Shown here: in pieces, positions 25,686-35,206 of the stretch | Layout: every line of letters starts with the position of its first letter | How positions within the stretch are numbered: the first letter of the stretch is position 1 | Source of the DNA: Candidatus Thiocaldithrix dubininis | GTDB taxonomy: Bacteria; Pseudomonadota; Gammaproteobacteria; Thiotrichales; Thiotrichaceae | Length of the DNA stretch: 64,000 nucleotides | Direction: 5' to 3' | Assembly: GCA_029972135.1 (NCBI GenBank) | Contig: CP124755.1 | Coordinates: forward strand, 124,001 to 188,000 | Made by a program: the position numbers and the translations under genes | The notes under the pieces: generated by a model | Told to the model about the DNA's origin: nothing | The model's database searches: none | Seen by the model: only the letters and a program-made list of their open reading frames with translations

Positions 25686-26093
25686 ATGAGCTTTGTGTTA
25701 CATCCGCAATTAGCTAACGATACGTTCTTTATTACGGATTTACCGTTATGCCGCGTGTTATTAATGAATGAAAGCCGTTATCCGTGGCTCATTCTTGTGC
25801 CTAGACGGGCAGAGATACGTGAAATCTACGAATTAACGCCAGAAGATCGGCAGCAATTCTGGCAAGAGTCGGATCAAGTCAGTCATGCTTTGGTAGCACT
25901 ATTTCAACCGGATAAACTGAATATCGCCGCTTTAGGCAATGTCGTGCCGCAATTGCATATTCACCATATTGCACGCTTTACGCAGGACGAAGCATGGCCC
26001 ACCCCAGTTTGGGGTAGGTTTAGCCCTAAGCCTTATTCAGAACCCGCCGCACAAGATTTGCGTCAATCTATACTAAAATTATTACTGTCATAA
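25686..26093 (+). CDS. HIT-family hydrolase/transferase
   Basis: 135 residues with the HIT motif LHIHHIARF (HxHxH-type with the nucleophilic His). HIT proteins hydrolyse or transfer nucleotide monophosphates. It lies two bases after the flavin reductase gene and 25 bp before the HD-domain gene, so the three form an operon. The target is unknown; length is normal for the short HIT subfamily. Confidence 0.85.
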   Translation: MSFVLHPQLANDTFFITDLPLCRVLLMNESRYPWLILVPRRAEIREIYELTPEDRQQFWQESDQVSHALVALFQPDKLNIAALGNVVPQLHIHHIARFTQDEAWPTPVWGRFSPKPYSEPAAQDLRQSILKLLLS

Positions 26094-26118
26094 TATTAAT
26101 TAAAGCACGACCTTAGTT

Positions 26119-26718
26119 ATGTTGTACCAACCGAATTGGTCACCTGAGTGTTATTTGAAAGCTTGGGATTTTGCTTGTTTGGCGCATCGCGGGCAACGCT
26201 ATACCGGACACGTACCGGGGGTGGTTTATGATTATATTAATCACCCTGCGGCAGTGGCGATGGAAGTCATGCATGCCTTATGTGCGCACCCACACTACGA
26301 TGGCAATCTCGCCTTACAATGCGCGTTATTACATGACACGCTGGAAGATACCGAAGTCAGTTATAGCGATTTAAGCTTATTGTTTACTAAAACGGTAGCG
26401 GATGGGGTACAAGCCTTAAGCAAAAATCCGCAACTACCCAAAGCCGAACAGATGCGCGATAGTTTGGCACGTATTCAACAACAGCCGTATGAAGTGTGGT
26501 TAGTGAAATTAGCGGATCGCATTAATAATTTGCAGTATGCGCCGCCGTATTGGTCAGGGGCTAAAGTACAAGCCTATAAGGATGAAGCGGAATTGATTTT
26601 GCAAAGTTTGGGCGCTGCCAGTGCGGTATTAAGCCAACGTCTGGCAGAGCGCATTCAAGTGTATGGGACGGAATTAGCCGTGACGCCGCATCAACATCTC
26701 GTGAATGATAGGGTTTAA
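26119..26718 (+). CDS. HD-domain phosphohydrolase, MESH1/SpoT-hydrolase-like
   Basis: 199 residues. The HD signature ALLHDTLEDT, an upstream His in NHPAAVAMEV, and Asp in VKLADRINNLQ fit a metal-dependent HD phosphohydrolase. The string HRGQRYTG, followed by the HD, matches the ppGpp hydrolase domain of SpoT and small MESH1-like enzymes, so a nucleotide such as (p)ppGpp or NADPH is a possible substrate. The 3' end overlaps the convergent prkB gene by 45 bp. Confidence 0.82.
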   Translation: MLYQPNWSPECYLKAWDFACLAHRGQRYTGHVPGVVYDYINHPAAVAMEVMHALCAHPHYDGNLALQCALLHDTLEDTEVSYSDLSLLFTKTVADGVQALSKNPQLPKAEQMRDSLARIQQQPYEVWLVKLADRINNLQYAPPYWSGAKVQAYKDEAELILQSLGAASAVLSQRLAERIQVYGTELAVTPHQHLVNDRV

Positions 26719-27588
26719 GATCAATTCCATTGCCATAACCATTTTGCCACCCGGCACAACAATGGTATTACGGCGTGACATAAACGAGCCGCCGATCATG
26801 GCTAATAAATAAGGGAAGTCGATATTAAACTTTTTCGGATCACGGAAACGAATTACTACAAAGCTTTCATCGGGTGTAGGAATATCGCGTGCAATGAAGG
26901 GGTTAGAGGTATCTACGGTAGGAACGCGTTGGAAGTTCACATCGGTTAACGAGAATTGCGGCGCAATATGATTAATATAATCTGGCATACGACGCAAAAT
27001 GGTATCCACCGTGGCTTCGGCTGAATAACCGCGCTCTTTATTATCACGGTGAATTTTTTGAATCCATTCCAAGTTGACGCTAGGCACAACGCCAATTCCT
27101 AAATCCACGTATTGCGCCGCATTGTAACCACCGTATTTTTTATCAGCCGTGGTATCGTGTACTAAGCCGTGTAAACCTTCATAGAATAAGATGTCGGTAT
27201 TACTTTCGGTATCTTCCCACGGCGTGAATTCACCATTGCCTGCGGTGCATTCCACGCCCATTTTTGCCAAACGTTCTTGGTGAAAACGAGCTTCTTCATC
27301 ATTATGTAAGTAGTAGCGTTTTTTACCTTTACCGCATTCACCATAGCTTTTGAATAACGCTTCTAACGAATGGAAGTCATTGGCTTCTGGACCAAAGTGA
27401 CTAAAGTTAGGTTCAACCGCCGAGCGTTGTTTGAACTCATTACGCGTAACGCTATGGAAACTATCACCTTCCACAATTGCGGCGGTAATGTGTTCGCGGT
27501 AAAAAATATGCTCAAACGCGCGTTTAACAAAGCTTGTACCTGCGCCAGATGAACCTGTAACGGCAATAACCGGGTGTCTTTTAGACAT
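26674..27588 (-). CDS. prkB: Phosphoribulokinase, proteobacterial type
   Basis: 304 residues. The P-loop GSSGAGTSFVKRAFE opens the chain; the catalytic Asp lies in EGDSFHSVTR. PRK phosphorylates ribulose 5-phosphate to ribulose 1,5-bisphosphate for RuBisCO, so its presence indicates CO2 fixation by the Calvin cycle. The sequence is the proteobacterial (class I) form. The single gene sits beside a long AT-rich region with DnaA boxes; no cbb operon or RuBisCO gene is in the window. The stop lies inside the HD-domain gene on the opposite strand. Confidence 0.93.
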   Translation of the reverse strand: MSKRHPVIAVTGSSGAGTSFVKRAFEHIFYREHITAAIVEGDSFHSVTRNEFKQRSAVEPNFSHFGPEANDFHSLEALFKSYGECGKGKKRYYLHNDEEARFHQERLAKMGVECTAGNGEFTPWEDTESNTDILFYEGLHGLVHDTTADKKYGGYNAAQYVDLGIGVVPSVNLEWIQKIHRDNKERGYSAEATVDTILRRMPDYINHIAPQFSLTDVNFQRVPTVDTSNPFIARDIPTPDESFVVIRFRDPKKFNIDFPYLLAMIGGSFMSRRNTIVVPGGKMVMAMELILNPIIHEMLMRRHG

Positions 27589-27693
27589 TCAAAGTCTCCT
27601 CAAAACTCGAATTAACTTGTGCGATCAAGCCCATTCTAACCATACCTAAAATGTAGCTTGTATATGCCATTTGATAGAGAGTGCTCCATACCC

Positions 27694-28230
27694 TGTGGAT
27701 AAGTTTGTGGAAAACTTTGTTTAATCTTGAGTGAATTAGTCAGTTTAGTACAAAAAAAGCGAATAGCTGATTTTTATTATTTATAAAAATCAAAGATTTA
27801 AATTTTAAAAAATAATGGTTGTTTCTAAATGAGCATTTAGCGGCGATTTTAATAAGCTGTGGAAAACTTAGTGCATAATTTGAAATTAACACACAAGATA
27901 TTGTGTATTATGCCATTAGTCGAATGACACGCTTTGCCAGCGTCTCAATTGATTTAATCAATCAAGCTCTATGAAGGCTTTATGAAAATTTAATGATTAA
28001 ATAAAAATTAATTCTTTGCATTTCAACAATTAAACGCCTGCGATTTCCTGTGGATAAGTTTGTGTATAAAAATGTAGATCGCTATCAACTCGAACAAGCA
28101 CGCGGGTTTTGCTAGGAGTTTATCCTTAATTTTATTATTAAAATTAACTATTTATTCATTAATAGTTCAGCTTGCTGCGGTTCACTATCATTTATGGCTG
28201 TGTTAAACGCCTGTGTATAACTTTGTGCAT
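27694..28230 (-). other. DnaA-box cluster in AT-rich region (candidate oriC or DnaA-binding locus)
   Basis: Two perfect DnaA boxes (TTATCCACA) read on the minus strand as TGTGGATAA on the plus strand at 27694-27702 and 28049-28057. Close variants: TGTGGAAAA at 27706-27714 and 27858-27866; TGTGTATAA at 28061-28069 and 28212-28220; and one-mismatch boxes at 27902-27910 (TGTGTATTA) and 28224-28232 (TGTGCATGA). All have the same orientation. Some come in pairs 12 bp apart. The region between is very AT-rich, including 27770-27830 with long A/T runs that could unwind. It separates divergent prkB and rimO. Could be oriC, a datA-like sink, or another DnaA-controlled site. Confidence 0.62.
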
Positions 28231-28356
28231 GAATTATTTTATGCTTGACACAAGATATAGTGTTTGGCTCTGGTTGACCTGCAACAGCGCAAGCATATTT
28301 AGAAAAACTGCGTTATACTATGCCCCCTTCTTTGTTAGCCCCCCCAATATACCGCT

Positions 28357-29670
28357 ATGAAACAAGCTCAACCCCGCGTCGGTTTTGTTAGCCTCGGTTG
28401 TCCTAAAGCCTTAGTCGATTCCGAGCGGATTTTGACGCAATTACGCGCCGAAGGTTATGCCATTAGTGGTAGTTACGATGAGGCGGATTTAGTCGTCGTC
28501 AACACTTGCGGTTTTATTGATTCTGCTGTGCAAGAATCGTTAGAAGCCATAGGCGAAGCCTTAGACGAAAACGGTAAAGTCATTGTGACGGGCTGTTTGG
28601 GGGCGAATGCGGATAAGGTCTTAGCGCAATACCCGAATGTATTAGCGGTGACCGGCGCACATGCCTATGAAGCGGTTATGCAATCGGTGCATCAACATTT
28701 GCCACCGTTACACGACCCGTATCAAGATTTAATTCCACCGCAAGGCGTGCGTTTAACCCCGCGCCATTATGCGTATTTAAAGATTTCCGAAGGCTGCAAT
28801 CATCGTTGTAGTTTCTGCATTATTCCCAGCTTACGTGGGGATTTGGTCTCACGCCCGATTGGCGATGTCATGCAAGAAGCCGAAAACTTGGTGAACGCAG
28901 GTGTGAAAGAATTATTGGTGATTTCGCAAGACACCAGCGCGTATGGGATTGATGTGAAATATCGCACGGGTTTCTGGAAAGGTCGCCCGATTAAAACCCA
29001 TTCGCAGCAATTAGCCGAAGCCTTAGGGGAGTTGGGTGTATGGACACGTTTGCATTATGTATACCCTTATCCGCATGTAGATCATTTATTGCCGCTGATG
29101 GCGGAAGGTAAAATTCTGCCGTATTTGGATATTCCCTTTCAGCACGCCAGCCCTGACGTTTTAAAAAATATGCGGCGTCCGGCACATGCGGAAAAAGTCT
29201 TAGAGCGCATTCATAAATGGCGGGAAATATGCCCAGATATTGCGATTCGTAGCACCTTTATCGTCGGCTTTCCAGGTGAAACGGATGAAGACGTTGGCGT
29301 ATTGCTGGATTTCTTAGAAGAAGCTGAATTAGATCGGGTCGGTGCATTTGCTTATTCAGCGATTGAAGGTGCTCCAGCCAATGCGTTACCGGGTGCTGTT
29401 CCTGAAGAGGAAAAGCAAAACCGCTTAGAAGCCTTTATGGAAGTACAAGCGGAAATCAGTGCTGCCAAGCTGAGCCGTTTAATCGGGAAAGAATTCAAAG
29501 TTCTGATTGATGAAGCGGTAGACGGGGTGAGCTTAGGGCGAACTTATCGGGATGCACCAGAAATTGATGGGCAAGTAACGATTGAAGGGGTGGAATTGCC
29601 AGTCGGGGAATTCGTCAACGTGCGTATTACCCACGCCGACGAACATGATTTATGGGCAGAGCCGCTTTGA
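28357..29670 (+). CDS. rimO: RimO, ribosomal protein S12 methylthiotransferase
   Basis: 437 residues: N-terminal UPF0004 domain with three Cys ([26 protein letters not shown]), radical SAM domain with CNHRCSFC, and a C-terminal TRAM domain ([26 protein letters not shown]). It methylthiolates Asp88-equivalent of ribosomal protein S12 using two 4Fe-4S clusters. The last codons (CTT TGA) fall in the right end of an IS605-type element that inserted here. The protein appears complete, ending DLWAEPL, about normal length. Little or no loss is likely. Confidence 0.95.
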   Translation: MKQAQPRVGFVSLGCPKALVDSERILTQLRAEGYAISGSYDEADLVVVNTCGFIDSAVQESLEAIGEALDENGKVIVTGCLGANADKVLAQYPNVLAVTGAHAYEAVMQSVHQHLPPLHDPYQDLIPPQGVRLTPRHYAYLKISEGCNHRCSFCIIPSLRGDLVSRPIGDVMQEAENLVNAGVKELLVISQDTSAYGIDVKYRTGFWKGRPIKTHSQQLAEALGELGVWTRLHYVYPYPHVDHLLPLMAEGKILPYLDIPFQHASPDVLKNMRRPAHAEKVLERIHKWREICPDIAIRSTFIVGFPGETDEDVGVLLDFLEEAELDRVGAFAYSAIEGAPANALPGAVPEEEKQNRLEAFMEVQAEISAAKLSRLIGKEFKVLIDEAVDGVSLGRTYRDAPEIDGQVTIEGVELPVGEFVNVRITHADEHDLWAEPL

Positions 29671-29850
29671 CATCCTCCCCGCTCTAAAGAGCGGGGATTC
29701 CTCCCGCGAGACGGCAATGTCCTGCCGCGAGAATGTTCCGTGCTGCGTTCACATCACGATCATGCAGCGCCCCACAGTCAGGGCAAGTCCATTCTCTTAT
29801 TCCAAGTCCCGCTCTACCTTTCGGACTGTTGACGGAAACACTCCCGCAAC
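29663..29850 (-). ncRNA. Predicted omega RNA region of IS605 copy 2
   Basis: By analogy with TnpB systems, the scaffold should cover the tnpB 3' end and the right-end hairpin GCTC-TAAA-GAGC; the guide would be minus-strand DNA from 29662 downwards, i.e. the end of rimO. The 5' limit is not determinable by eye. Confidence 0.4.
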
Positions 29851-30796
29851 ACGAACAAGCTTGGGTACTGTATGCTTCATTGACTTCTAGAAACACGCCT
29901 TGCATCGCTTTCGATTTATAATCAAGTTGTGTTTTCAGCATGAACCAGCCTGCATCTAAAACGGACTTAGCCATTTTAGTTTTAGCAAGACCTGAACTGC
30001 TGACGTTGCCAACGACAATGAATGAGTGTTCACGCACTAATTGAGTGGTAAACTTGTGAATAGCATCTGCTCTACGGTTTTTAACCTTGGCATGAATGGC
30101 TTTAACCCGCTTTTTCTTGTTGGCACGTTGCGCCATACCTAGTTGTTTTTCGGCTTTGCGATAGAACTGCTTAGATTCAAGCTTTAAACCATTGCTACAG
30201 GTAGCAGTCTCTTTTAAGCCTAAATCAATGCCTACCGCACCCTTGCCTGATACTTCAGTGGCTTGCACTTGAACCACTACATTAAAGTACCATCGACCTC
30301 TTGAGTCTTCGGTGAATGAACCCGACCGAAAGGCGTATTGAGATAATCCGTAGCTATCCCATACCTTGAAGAAATGACCATTATAGCGGACTTGTCCATT
30401 TTTCCAAACGGCTGCGCCGGATTTAAAGGGAATCCAGCCAAGTGAACGGCGACTACCGCCAGACACGCGCCAGCGCAGTTTGTCTTTCTTGAATTGCTTA
30501 CGTGCCTTAGCATGTACTGCAATCACTTCCTGTACCGTTTGAGAGTGTAAGCTGAACCCGCGCTCACCCTTCAAGCCCTTAAGGCTTTTTTGTAGGTCGA
30601 AAGCGGTGAAATTATTTCTGAGGTAGCCGACTTCTGGCACGGCTATGTAGCTGTATTCTGCCGTGATAGCGTTAGCTTCGTTCCACGCCTGATTGCACTC
30701 AAATGCCCATTGGCGAAGAACAGCAGAGTGCTTGTTCTTCACGCGGACTTTGAGGGTTTTCAGGATGGTATTGGTCTGCGCTTTCATATCTGGCAT
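29684..30796 (-). CDS. tnpB: TnpB, RNA-guided nuclease-type protein, copy 2
   Basis: 370 residues (a start at the MKAQ codon three residues in is equally possible). Same layout as copy 1: GIDLGLKETA (RuvC-I Asp), zinc finger CSCCG/CPDCG, and HDRDVNAARN (RuvC-III Asp). The RuvC-II position again reads VGNV instead of VED-L, with two Glu in FLEVNEAYSTQ as candidate replacements. It transcribes away from tnpA across a 38-bp gap. The ORF is intact. Guide-directed cleavage is known for the family but not shown for this atypical RuvC-II group. Confidence 0.92.
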   Translation of the reverse strand: MPDMKAQTNTILKTLKVRVKNKHSAVLRQWAFECNQAWNEANAITAEYSYIAVPEVGYLRNNFTAFDLQKSLKGLKGERGFSLHSQTVQEVIAVHAKARKQFKKDKLRWRVSGGSRRSLGWIPFKSGAAVWKNGQVRYNGHFFKVWDSYGLSQYAFRSGSFTEDSRGRWYFNVVVQVQATEVSGKGAVGIDLGLKETATCSNGLKLESKQFYRKAEKQLGMAQRANKKKRVKAIHAKVKNRRADAIHKFTTQLVREHSFIVVGNVSSSGLAKTKMAKSVLDAGWFMLKTQLDYKSKAMQGVFLEVNEAYSTQACSCCGSVSVNSPKGRAGLGIREWTCPDCGALHDRDVNAARNILAAGHCRLAGGIPAL

Positions 30797-30834
30797 TCTA
30801 ACTGTATTCTAATGCTTATCAAGGAATTGGTCTA

Positions 30835-31254
30835 ATGGAACTAAGAACAGGAAGACATTGTGTTTTCATGCTGCACGCGCATTTGATATTCATCACAAAG
30901 TACCGGGGAAAAGTCTTCAACGAGGAATCACTTTCACGCCTTGAAGCTGTCTTCCGTGATGTAGGTCAACAGTTCGAGGTTGAACTTTCAGAGTTCAACG
31001 GTGAACGTGACCACGTACACTTATTGATTAACTATCCGCCAAAAGTGCAGCTTTCAAAGCTGATTAATTCGTTGAAAGGCGTATCCAGCAGAAGGCTCAA
31101 ACAGGAATTTTCTGAAATACGGAATCACTGGGTATGCAGGAAATCAGGTTCTTTGTGGTCGCCTTCCTACTTTGCTGGAAGTGTGGGAGGTGCACCACTC
31201 AGCGTCCTGAAACAATACATCGAGCAACAAAACCGCCCTACATCCCCTCCCTAA
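30835..31254 (+). CDS. tnpA: IS200/IS605-family transposase TnpA, copy 2
   Basis: 139 residues with the HUH motif in ERDHVHLLINYPP and the catalytic Tyr in LKQYIEQQN. It aligns along its length with copy 1 (3580-4008). The C-terminus (NRPTSPP) runs into the left-end hairpin region, which differs from copy 1 there. The ORF is complete, so this copy could still move. Confidence 0.93.
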   Translation: MELRTGRHCVFMLHAHLIFITKYRGKVFNEESLSRLEAVFRDVGQQFEVELSEFNGERDHVHLLINYPPKVQLSKLINSLKGVSSRRLKQEFSEIRNHWVCRKSGSLWSPSYFAGSVGGAPLSVLKQYIEQQNRPTSPP

Positions 31255-31309
31255 AGGAAGGGGCTTTGGGCGGAAGATTGCTAAACACGGCTCTTGCAGC
31301 GTTTAAGGC

Positions 31310-32836
31310 TTAACGCCCGCCAGTGTAGACCCATTCCACTAATTGGTCATGTGCTTGTTTGGCGTCGCCCCGGATATTGCCATCATTATGAATAATGGAA
31401 ATAACATAAGGTTGGCCATTCGCAGCGGTTAAGTAACCTGCTAGCGCCCGCACATCGCGTAATGTGCCGGTTTTGAAGCTACCGCGCCCAGCTAAGTTAC
31501 GCAGCCGATTTTTAACTGTACCGTCGACCCCAATCACGCCCATTGAACGGATTAAGTCGGAACGATAAGGGCTGTTATACGCGTCTACTAACATTTCACC
31601 CATCTCACGCGCTGAAATACGTTCAATACGGCTTAGACCTGAACCGTTTTCAATGCGTAAGTTGCCAAAACGTAAGCCACGGCTTTCGAGGAATTGCCCA
31701 ACCGCTTGTGCGCCTTTTTGCGTATTGCCCGGTGCACCAAATTGTTTTGCACCCATTGACAGCAATAATTGGCGTGCCATCACGTTGTTACTGTCTTTGT
31801 TAATTTCGACAATAACGTCACGCAGTGGGTTTGAGTAATGAGTCTGAATCAATTGCGAACCGCCGGGTACTGAACCTACGCGTAAGCTGCCTTCCATTGT
31901 GCCGCCCATTTCACCGTTCCACATGCGCCAGAAATCACCAAATAAGTTAGCGTTTAAGTCGGCGGGTGAACGTGGCAGGCTGGAGCAAACGCGCTGAACT
32001 TGGTTGCCTTTACCGCGCACGGTGTAGCAACTACCACGCTCGTTATATAACAAGGCTTCGGGTTGCGCGTTATAAGCTGCGCCTGTGTTGCCATCAATCG
32101 GCGCACTATAACCGATATTGAAGTAGGTAGTATCAATCACGAAGTTACCCGCAATATGGCGAATGCCACGGGCGCGTAAGGCTTGCACTAACTGACGTAA
32201 ATCGCGTTCACGGAAATCAGGGTTGCCATAACCTTTAATTGTGACATCGCCTTGCAATGTGCCGCCATTAATAGGACCACTGATATACAGTTCGGTCGGC
32301 CAACGGTAATCCGGGCCTAACACGCCTAAAGCCGAATAGGTGGTGACCAGTTTCATGGTAGAGGCGGGATTACGTGGCGTATCTGCATACGCGGTTAAAA
32401 TGGGTGCGCCGCCATTAGCCGGACGTACATAAGCACCCATACCCGCTTCTGAGAAGCCACGAGCGCGTAAAGTACCCGCAATGTGATCGGGTAATTGGGT
32501 TAATGCGCCTTGCCCGCGATAGGTTCTATCGCCACCGGCTGAACCTAGCTGTGTTGGCGTAGCAACGTGCCCAGCAGCGGCTTGATTCCGCACAGGGGCA
32601 TAATGCGTATTAGGGCGAGCGCGCTGGGTTTGCCGACGCGATTGTGAAACACTGTCTTCATCGTAGTTAGAGCGATAACGCGATTGCACGCGGGGGGCGG
32701 CATTAGTATTGCGTTGTACATAAGTTCGAGAAGAAACCGAAGGTGCAGATTCAGAATCAGGTTGCACTTCCTGTGGACTACAGGCCGCTAATGAAATAGA
32801 TAAAGCGACTAAAACCCCCACACGCCGAATCAGCAT
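31310..32836 (-). CDS. dacB: D-alanyl-D-alanine carboxypeptidase/endopeptidase (PBP4 family, DacB-like), lipoprotein
   Basis: 508 residues. Lipobox LAAC at residue 19 suggests a lipid-anchored envelope protein, followed by a long Arg/Ser/Gln-rich disordered arm (~20-110). Penicillin-binding motifs are clear: STMK (SxxK), SNN (SxN) in KDSNNVMARQLL, and KTG in FKTGTLRDVRA. PBP4-type enzymes trim peptidoglycan peptides in the periplasm. The arm before the catalytic part is longer than in typical PBP4. The end of the protein is near the IS605 copy 2 left end but intact. Confidence 0.9.
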   Translation of the reverse strand: MLIRRVGVLVALSISLAACSPQEVQPDSESAPSVSSRTYVQRNTNAAPRVQSRYRSNYDEDSVSQSRRQTQRARPNTHYAPVRNQAAAGHVATPTQLGSAGGDRTYRGQGALTQLPDHIAGTLRARGFSEAGMGAYVRPANGGAPILTAYADTPRNPASTMKLVTTYSALGVLGPDYRWPTELYISGPINGGTLQGDVTIKGYGNPDFRERDLRQLVQALRARGIRHIAGNFVIDTTYFNIGYSAPIDGNTGAAYNAQPEALLYNERGSCYTVRGKGNQVQRVCSSLPRSPADLNANLFGDFWRMWNGEMGGTMEGSLRVGSVPGGSQLIQTHYSNPLRDVIVEINKDSNNVMARQLLLSMGAKQFGAPGNTQKGAQAVGQFLESRGLRFGNLRIENGSGLSRIERISAREMGEMLVDAYNSPYRSDLIRSMGVIGVDGTVKNRLRNLAGRGSFKTGTLRDVRALAGYLTAANGQPYVISIIHNDGNIRGDAKQAHDQLVEWVYTGGR

Positions 32837-33042
32837 AGGTGTTACCTCAAATAAACAACTAAAGGGTTAATGAAAAGTTAAGAATAAGTAATAGATGCTA
32901 AGGGTAGAAGTAGGCTTATTAAAACTCAAGCCCTATGCCGTTTATTTGGTAGAAAATCGTCTGCTAGACAGAGGAAGCTTGAATCCCCCGAGAATCTCCG
33001 CCATGCTTAACGCCTTCGTTCTGGTTTAGAGAGTGAGCTTGT

Positions 33043-34101
33043 ATGGCTGCCCAATCGCCCATTTTGCCCGTTATTAAAGCACCGATTACTGCACAAGTTG
33101 AAGCCTTACGTCCGCATTATACGCCGGAACAAAAGCAAGCGATTAAAGATAAGATTAAACAAAAGCTAACAGAACAGGATGCGGTGTTAGTCGCGCATTA
33201 TTATGTGGATCGAGATTTGCAGGAATTAGCGGAAGAAACCGGCGGTTATGTGTCTGACTCGCTGGATATGGCGCGATTTGGCAATCAACACCCCGCAAAA
33301 ACGCTAATTGTGGCAGGTGTGCGCTTTATGGGTGAAACCGCCAAAATTCTGAATCCTGAAAAACGCGTGTTAATGCCCACTTTAGAAGCCGAATGTTCCT
33401 TGGATTTAAGCTGTCCCATTGACGAATTTTCAGCATTTTGTGACCAACACCCCGAACATACTGTAGTGGTTTATGCCAATACCAGCGCGGAAGTCAAAGC
33501 GCGCGCGGATTATGTCGTCACCTCCAGCATTGCGGTGGAATTGGTATCTTGGTTAGACGAACAAGGCAAAAAAGTTTTATGGGCACCGGATCGGCATTTA
33601 GGGCGCTATATTCAACGCGTAACGGGTGCGGAAGATATGATTCTGTGGCAAGGCTCTTGTATTGTGCACGATGAGTTCAAATACCGCGCCTTGGGTGATT
33701 TAATGGAGCAATACCCCGATGCAGGCGTATTAGTACACCCCGAATCCCCAGAAGATGTAATTAAACTGGCAGATGCGGTCGGCTCAACTACGCAAATTAT
33801 TAAAGCCGCGCAAACCCTGCCGAATAAACGCTTCATCGTCGCAACCGACAGCGGTATTTTCTATAAAATGCAGCAAGCCGCCCCTGATAAAGAATTCATT
33901 GCCGCGCCGACTATGGGCGAAGGCGCAACTTGCCGTAGCTGTGCACATTGTCCGTGGATGGCAATGAATGGCTTACACAATTTATTGCAAGTGCTCGAAA
34001 CGGGTAAAAACGAGATTTTTGTGGATGAAGCCATTCGCGTTAAAGCCTTACGCTCCACGCAACGTATGCTGGATTTTGCCAATAGGCGGCGTGGCAGTTA
34101 A
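33043..34101 (+). CDS. nadA: NadA, quinolinate synthase A
   Basis: 352 residues. The three 4Fe-4S cysteines are seen in [10 protein letters not shown], in SCIVHDEF, and in [13 protein letters not shown]; early [14 protein letters not shown] and [10 protein letters not shown] are NadA hallmarks. It condenses iminoaspartate with dihydroxyacetone phosphate to quinolinate, the start of de novo NAD synthesis. Length is normal. Single gene; nadB and nadC are not in the window. Confidence 0.96.
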   Translation: MAAQSPILPVIKAPITAQVEALRPHYTPEQKQAIKDKIKQKLTEQDAVLVAHYYVDRDLQELAEETGGYVSDSLDMARFGNQHPAKTLIVAGVRFMGETAKILNPEKRVLMPTLEAECSLDLSCPIDEFSAFCDQHPEHTVVVYANTSAEVKARADYVVTSSIAVELVSWLDEQGKKVLWAPDRHLGRYIQRVTGAEDMILWQGSCIVHDEFKYRALGDLMEQYPDAGVLVHPESPEDVIKLADAVGSTTQIIKAAQTLPNKRFIVATDSGIFYKMQQAAPDKEFIAAPTMGEGATCRSCAHCPWMAMNGLHNLLQVLETGKNEIFVDEAIRVKALRSTQRMLDFANRRRGS

Positions 34102-34229
34102 TCAGCGCTATAAAAAAACACGTTTAATTCTGATTTTTTAATGCATATGCAAGAACAATTGGTGTCTGCAACGCTTGCATTAACCAAGCCAACCAGCGGA
34201 AGTAAGTGGCAACGGTCATAAATTAATGC

Positions 34230-35078
34230 TTATGTGGTTTTACTCTGTTGAAGTGTAGCACGTTGCAAGCTGGCATAGACTGCTTCCCATTCTTTTAGCT
34301 TGGCTTGCCTGATTAAGCAGGTTGCTGCGTCCATCGGCGTGTTGGCGAGGGCGTATAAGCGGTCTAAGGCTTGAATATCCGAGGCTAAGGCGTGCAAGCG
34401 GGCATTCAGTGGCGTTTGTGATTGTGACTGGCTTGGGGCTGCGTTTGGTTTGTGTTGTAAGGCACTGCAATCTAAACGATTAGCGCGGGCAGCTTGGGCG
34501 AGTTGGTGTAAGTAGCCTAAGGGCGAGGTGATGCCGCCTTTTTGCAGGCGTTGCGTGAGCAAGTGCAAGCAATCGCGGGCGGTGTCGGGGTGTAAACCGT
34601 CTAATAATTTGGCGGCGGCTTGTTGCATGGCGGGGCTAAAACTCGGCGGGTAGGGCAATTGCTGGGCATCTAGCCTTGTCGTTGTGTCCGGTTTAAGTGC
34701 AGTAACGGTGGATATTGTATGCGTCGCTTTTTCGGAAACGGCTTCTGTTTCGCGGAACGGGCTTCGCTGTTTAGGAAGGCTGGGCGCGTAAATTTGCCCT
34801 TGGCTTGCAGTTAGAAAATTCGCGTGAATGTGGAAGCATTGCCCAAAGGTTTTATGTGGCGTTTGGCTAAATAATTGCTGGTCTAGTATTTTTTGTAAGG
34901 CGGGTAATAAACGGTCTTTGCGTACATGCGTCAAATTCACAAGGCGCTTATAGGTCAGTGCGTCGCTGGCTTTGCCGTAACACAAGGTTTGGCGCAATAA
35001 CGCTAAAAATACGCGCAATTCGTTCTGGCTTAACTCTGCCGCCAACGCAGCATCAATTAAATCACGGGCAAGGCTCAT
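34230..35078 (-). CDS. Phage replication O-like protein, copy B
   Basis: 282 residues, paralogue of 10154-10975 with the same layout. The winged-helix N-terminus (LSQNELRVFLALLRQTLCYGKASDALTYKRLVNL), a Thr-rich linker, and a helical block (LPYPPSF ... LDGLHPDTARDCLHLL ... SPLGYLHQLAQAARANRLDCS) are shared. The start ATG overlaps the stop of the small upstream ORF as ATGA, exactly as in copy A. No phage structural or integrase genes are close by. It is separated from copy A by ~23 kb. Confidence 0.72.
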   Translation of the reverse strand: MSLARDLIDAALAAELSQNELRVFLALLRQTLCYGKASDALTYKRLVNLTHVRKDRLLPALQKILDQQLFSQTPHKTFGQCFHIHANFLTASQGQIYAPSLPKQRSPFRETEAVSEKATHTISTVTALKPDTTTRLDAQQLPYPPSFSPAMQQAAAKLLDGLHPDTARDCLHLLTQRLQKGGITSPLGYLHQLAQAARANRLDCSALQHKPNAAPSQSQSQTPLNARLHALASDIQALDRLYALANTPMDAATCLIRQAKLKEWEAVYASLQRATLQQSKTT

Positions 35079-35206
35079 CGTAATGCTCCAAAGATAGTTT
35101 TAACATGGGCAAACTGCCGGGTACTGTTATCGCCTCTTTGGAAAACGACGCGCTTATTTCGGCTACACCGTGTTGTAATCCACGCATACCCGACAAAACC
35201 GCGCAT
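35075..35206 (-). CDS. Small Icd/Ash-like protein upstream of the replication gene, copy B
   Basis: 43 residues (MRGFVGYAWI-TTRCSRNKRV-VFQRGDN...). The ATG (35206-35204) opens the frame and TGA (35077-35075) overlaps the replication gene ATG. It matches copy A, including RNKRVV, and the typical P4-like phage Icd/Ash small-protein pattern as I recall it. The frame extends upstream to AGGCGGTTTTTTTTC, where a hairpin sits. Its conservation in two loci argues that the ORF is translated. Confidence 0.6.
   Translation of the reverse strand: MRGFVGYAWITTRCSRNKRVVFQRGDNSTRQFAHVKTIFGALR

Larger units (their letters stand above)
29663..31263 (-). mobile_element. IS200/IS605-family element, copy 2 (inverted relative to copy 1)
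   Basis: About 1.6 kb, reading tnpB (minus) then tnpA (plus). The right end (tnpB side) starts at ~29663 and reads, on the minus strand, GAGGATGTCAAAGCG, as in copy 1; it includes a GCTC-TAAA-GAGC hairpin. The left end has the same CCCCTTCC-TTTAGG-type hairpin and ends against AAAG. Protein-level differences from copy 1 (about one residue in six) show that the two copies are not a recent duplication. The ends could be off by a few bases. Confidence 0.85.
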
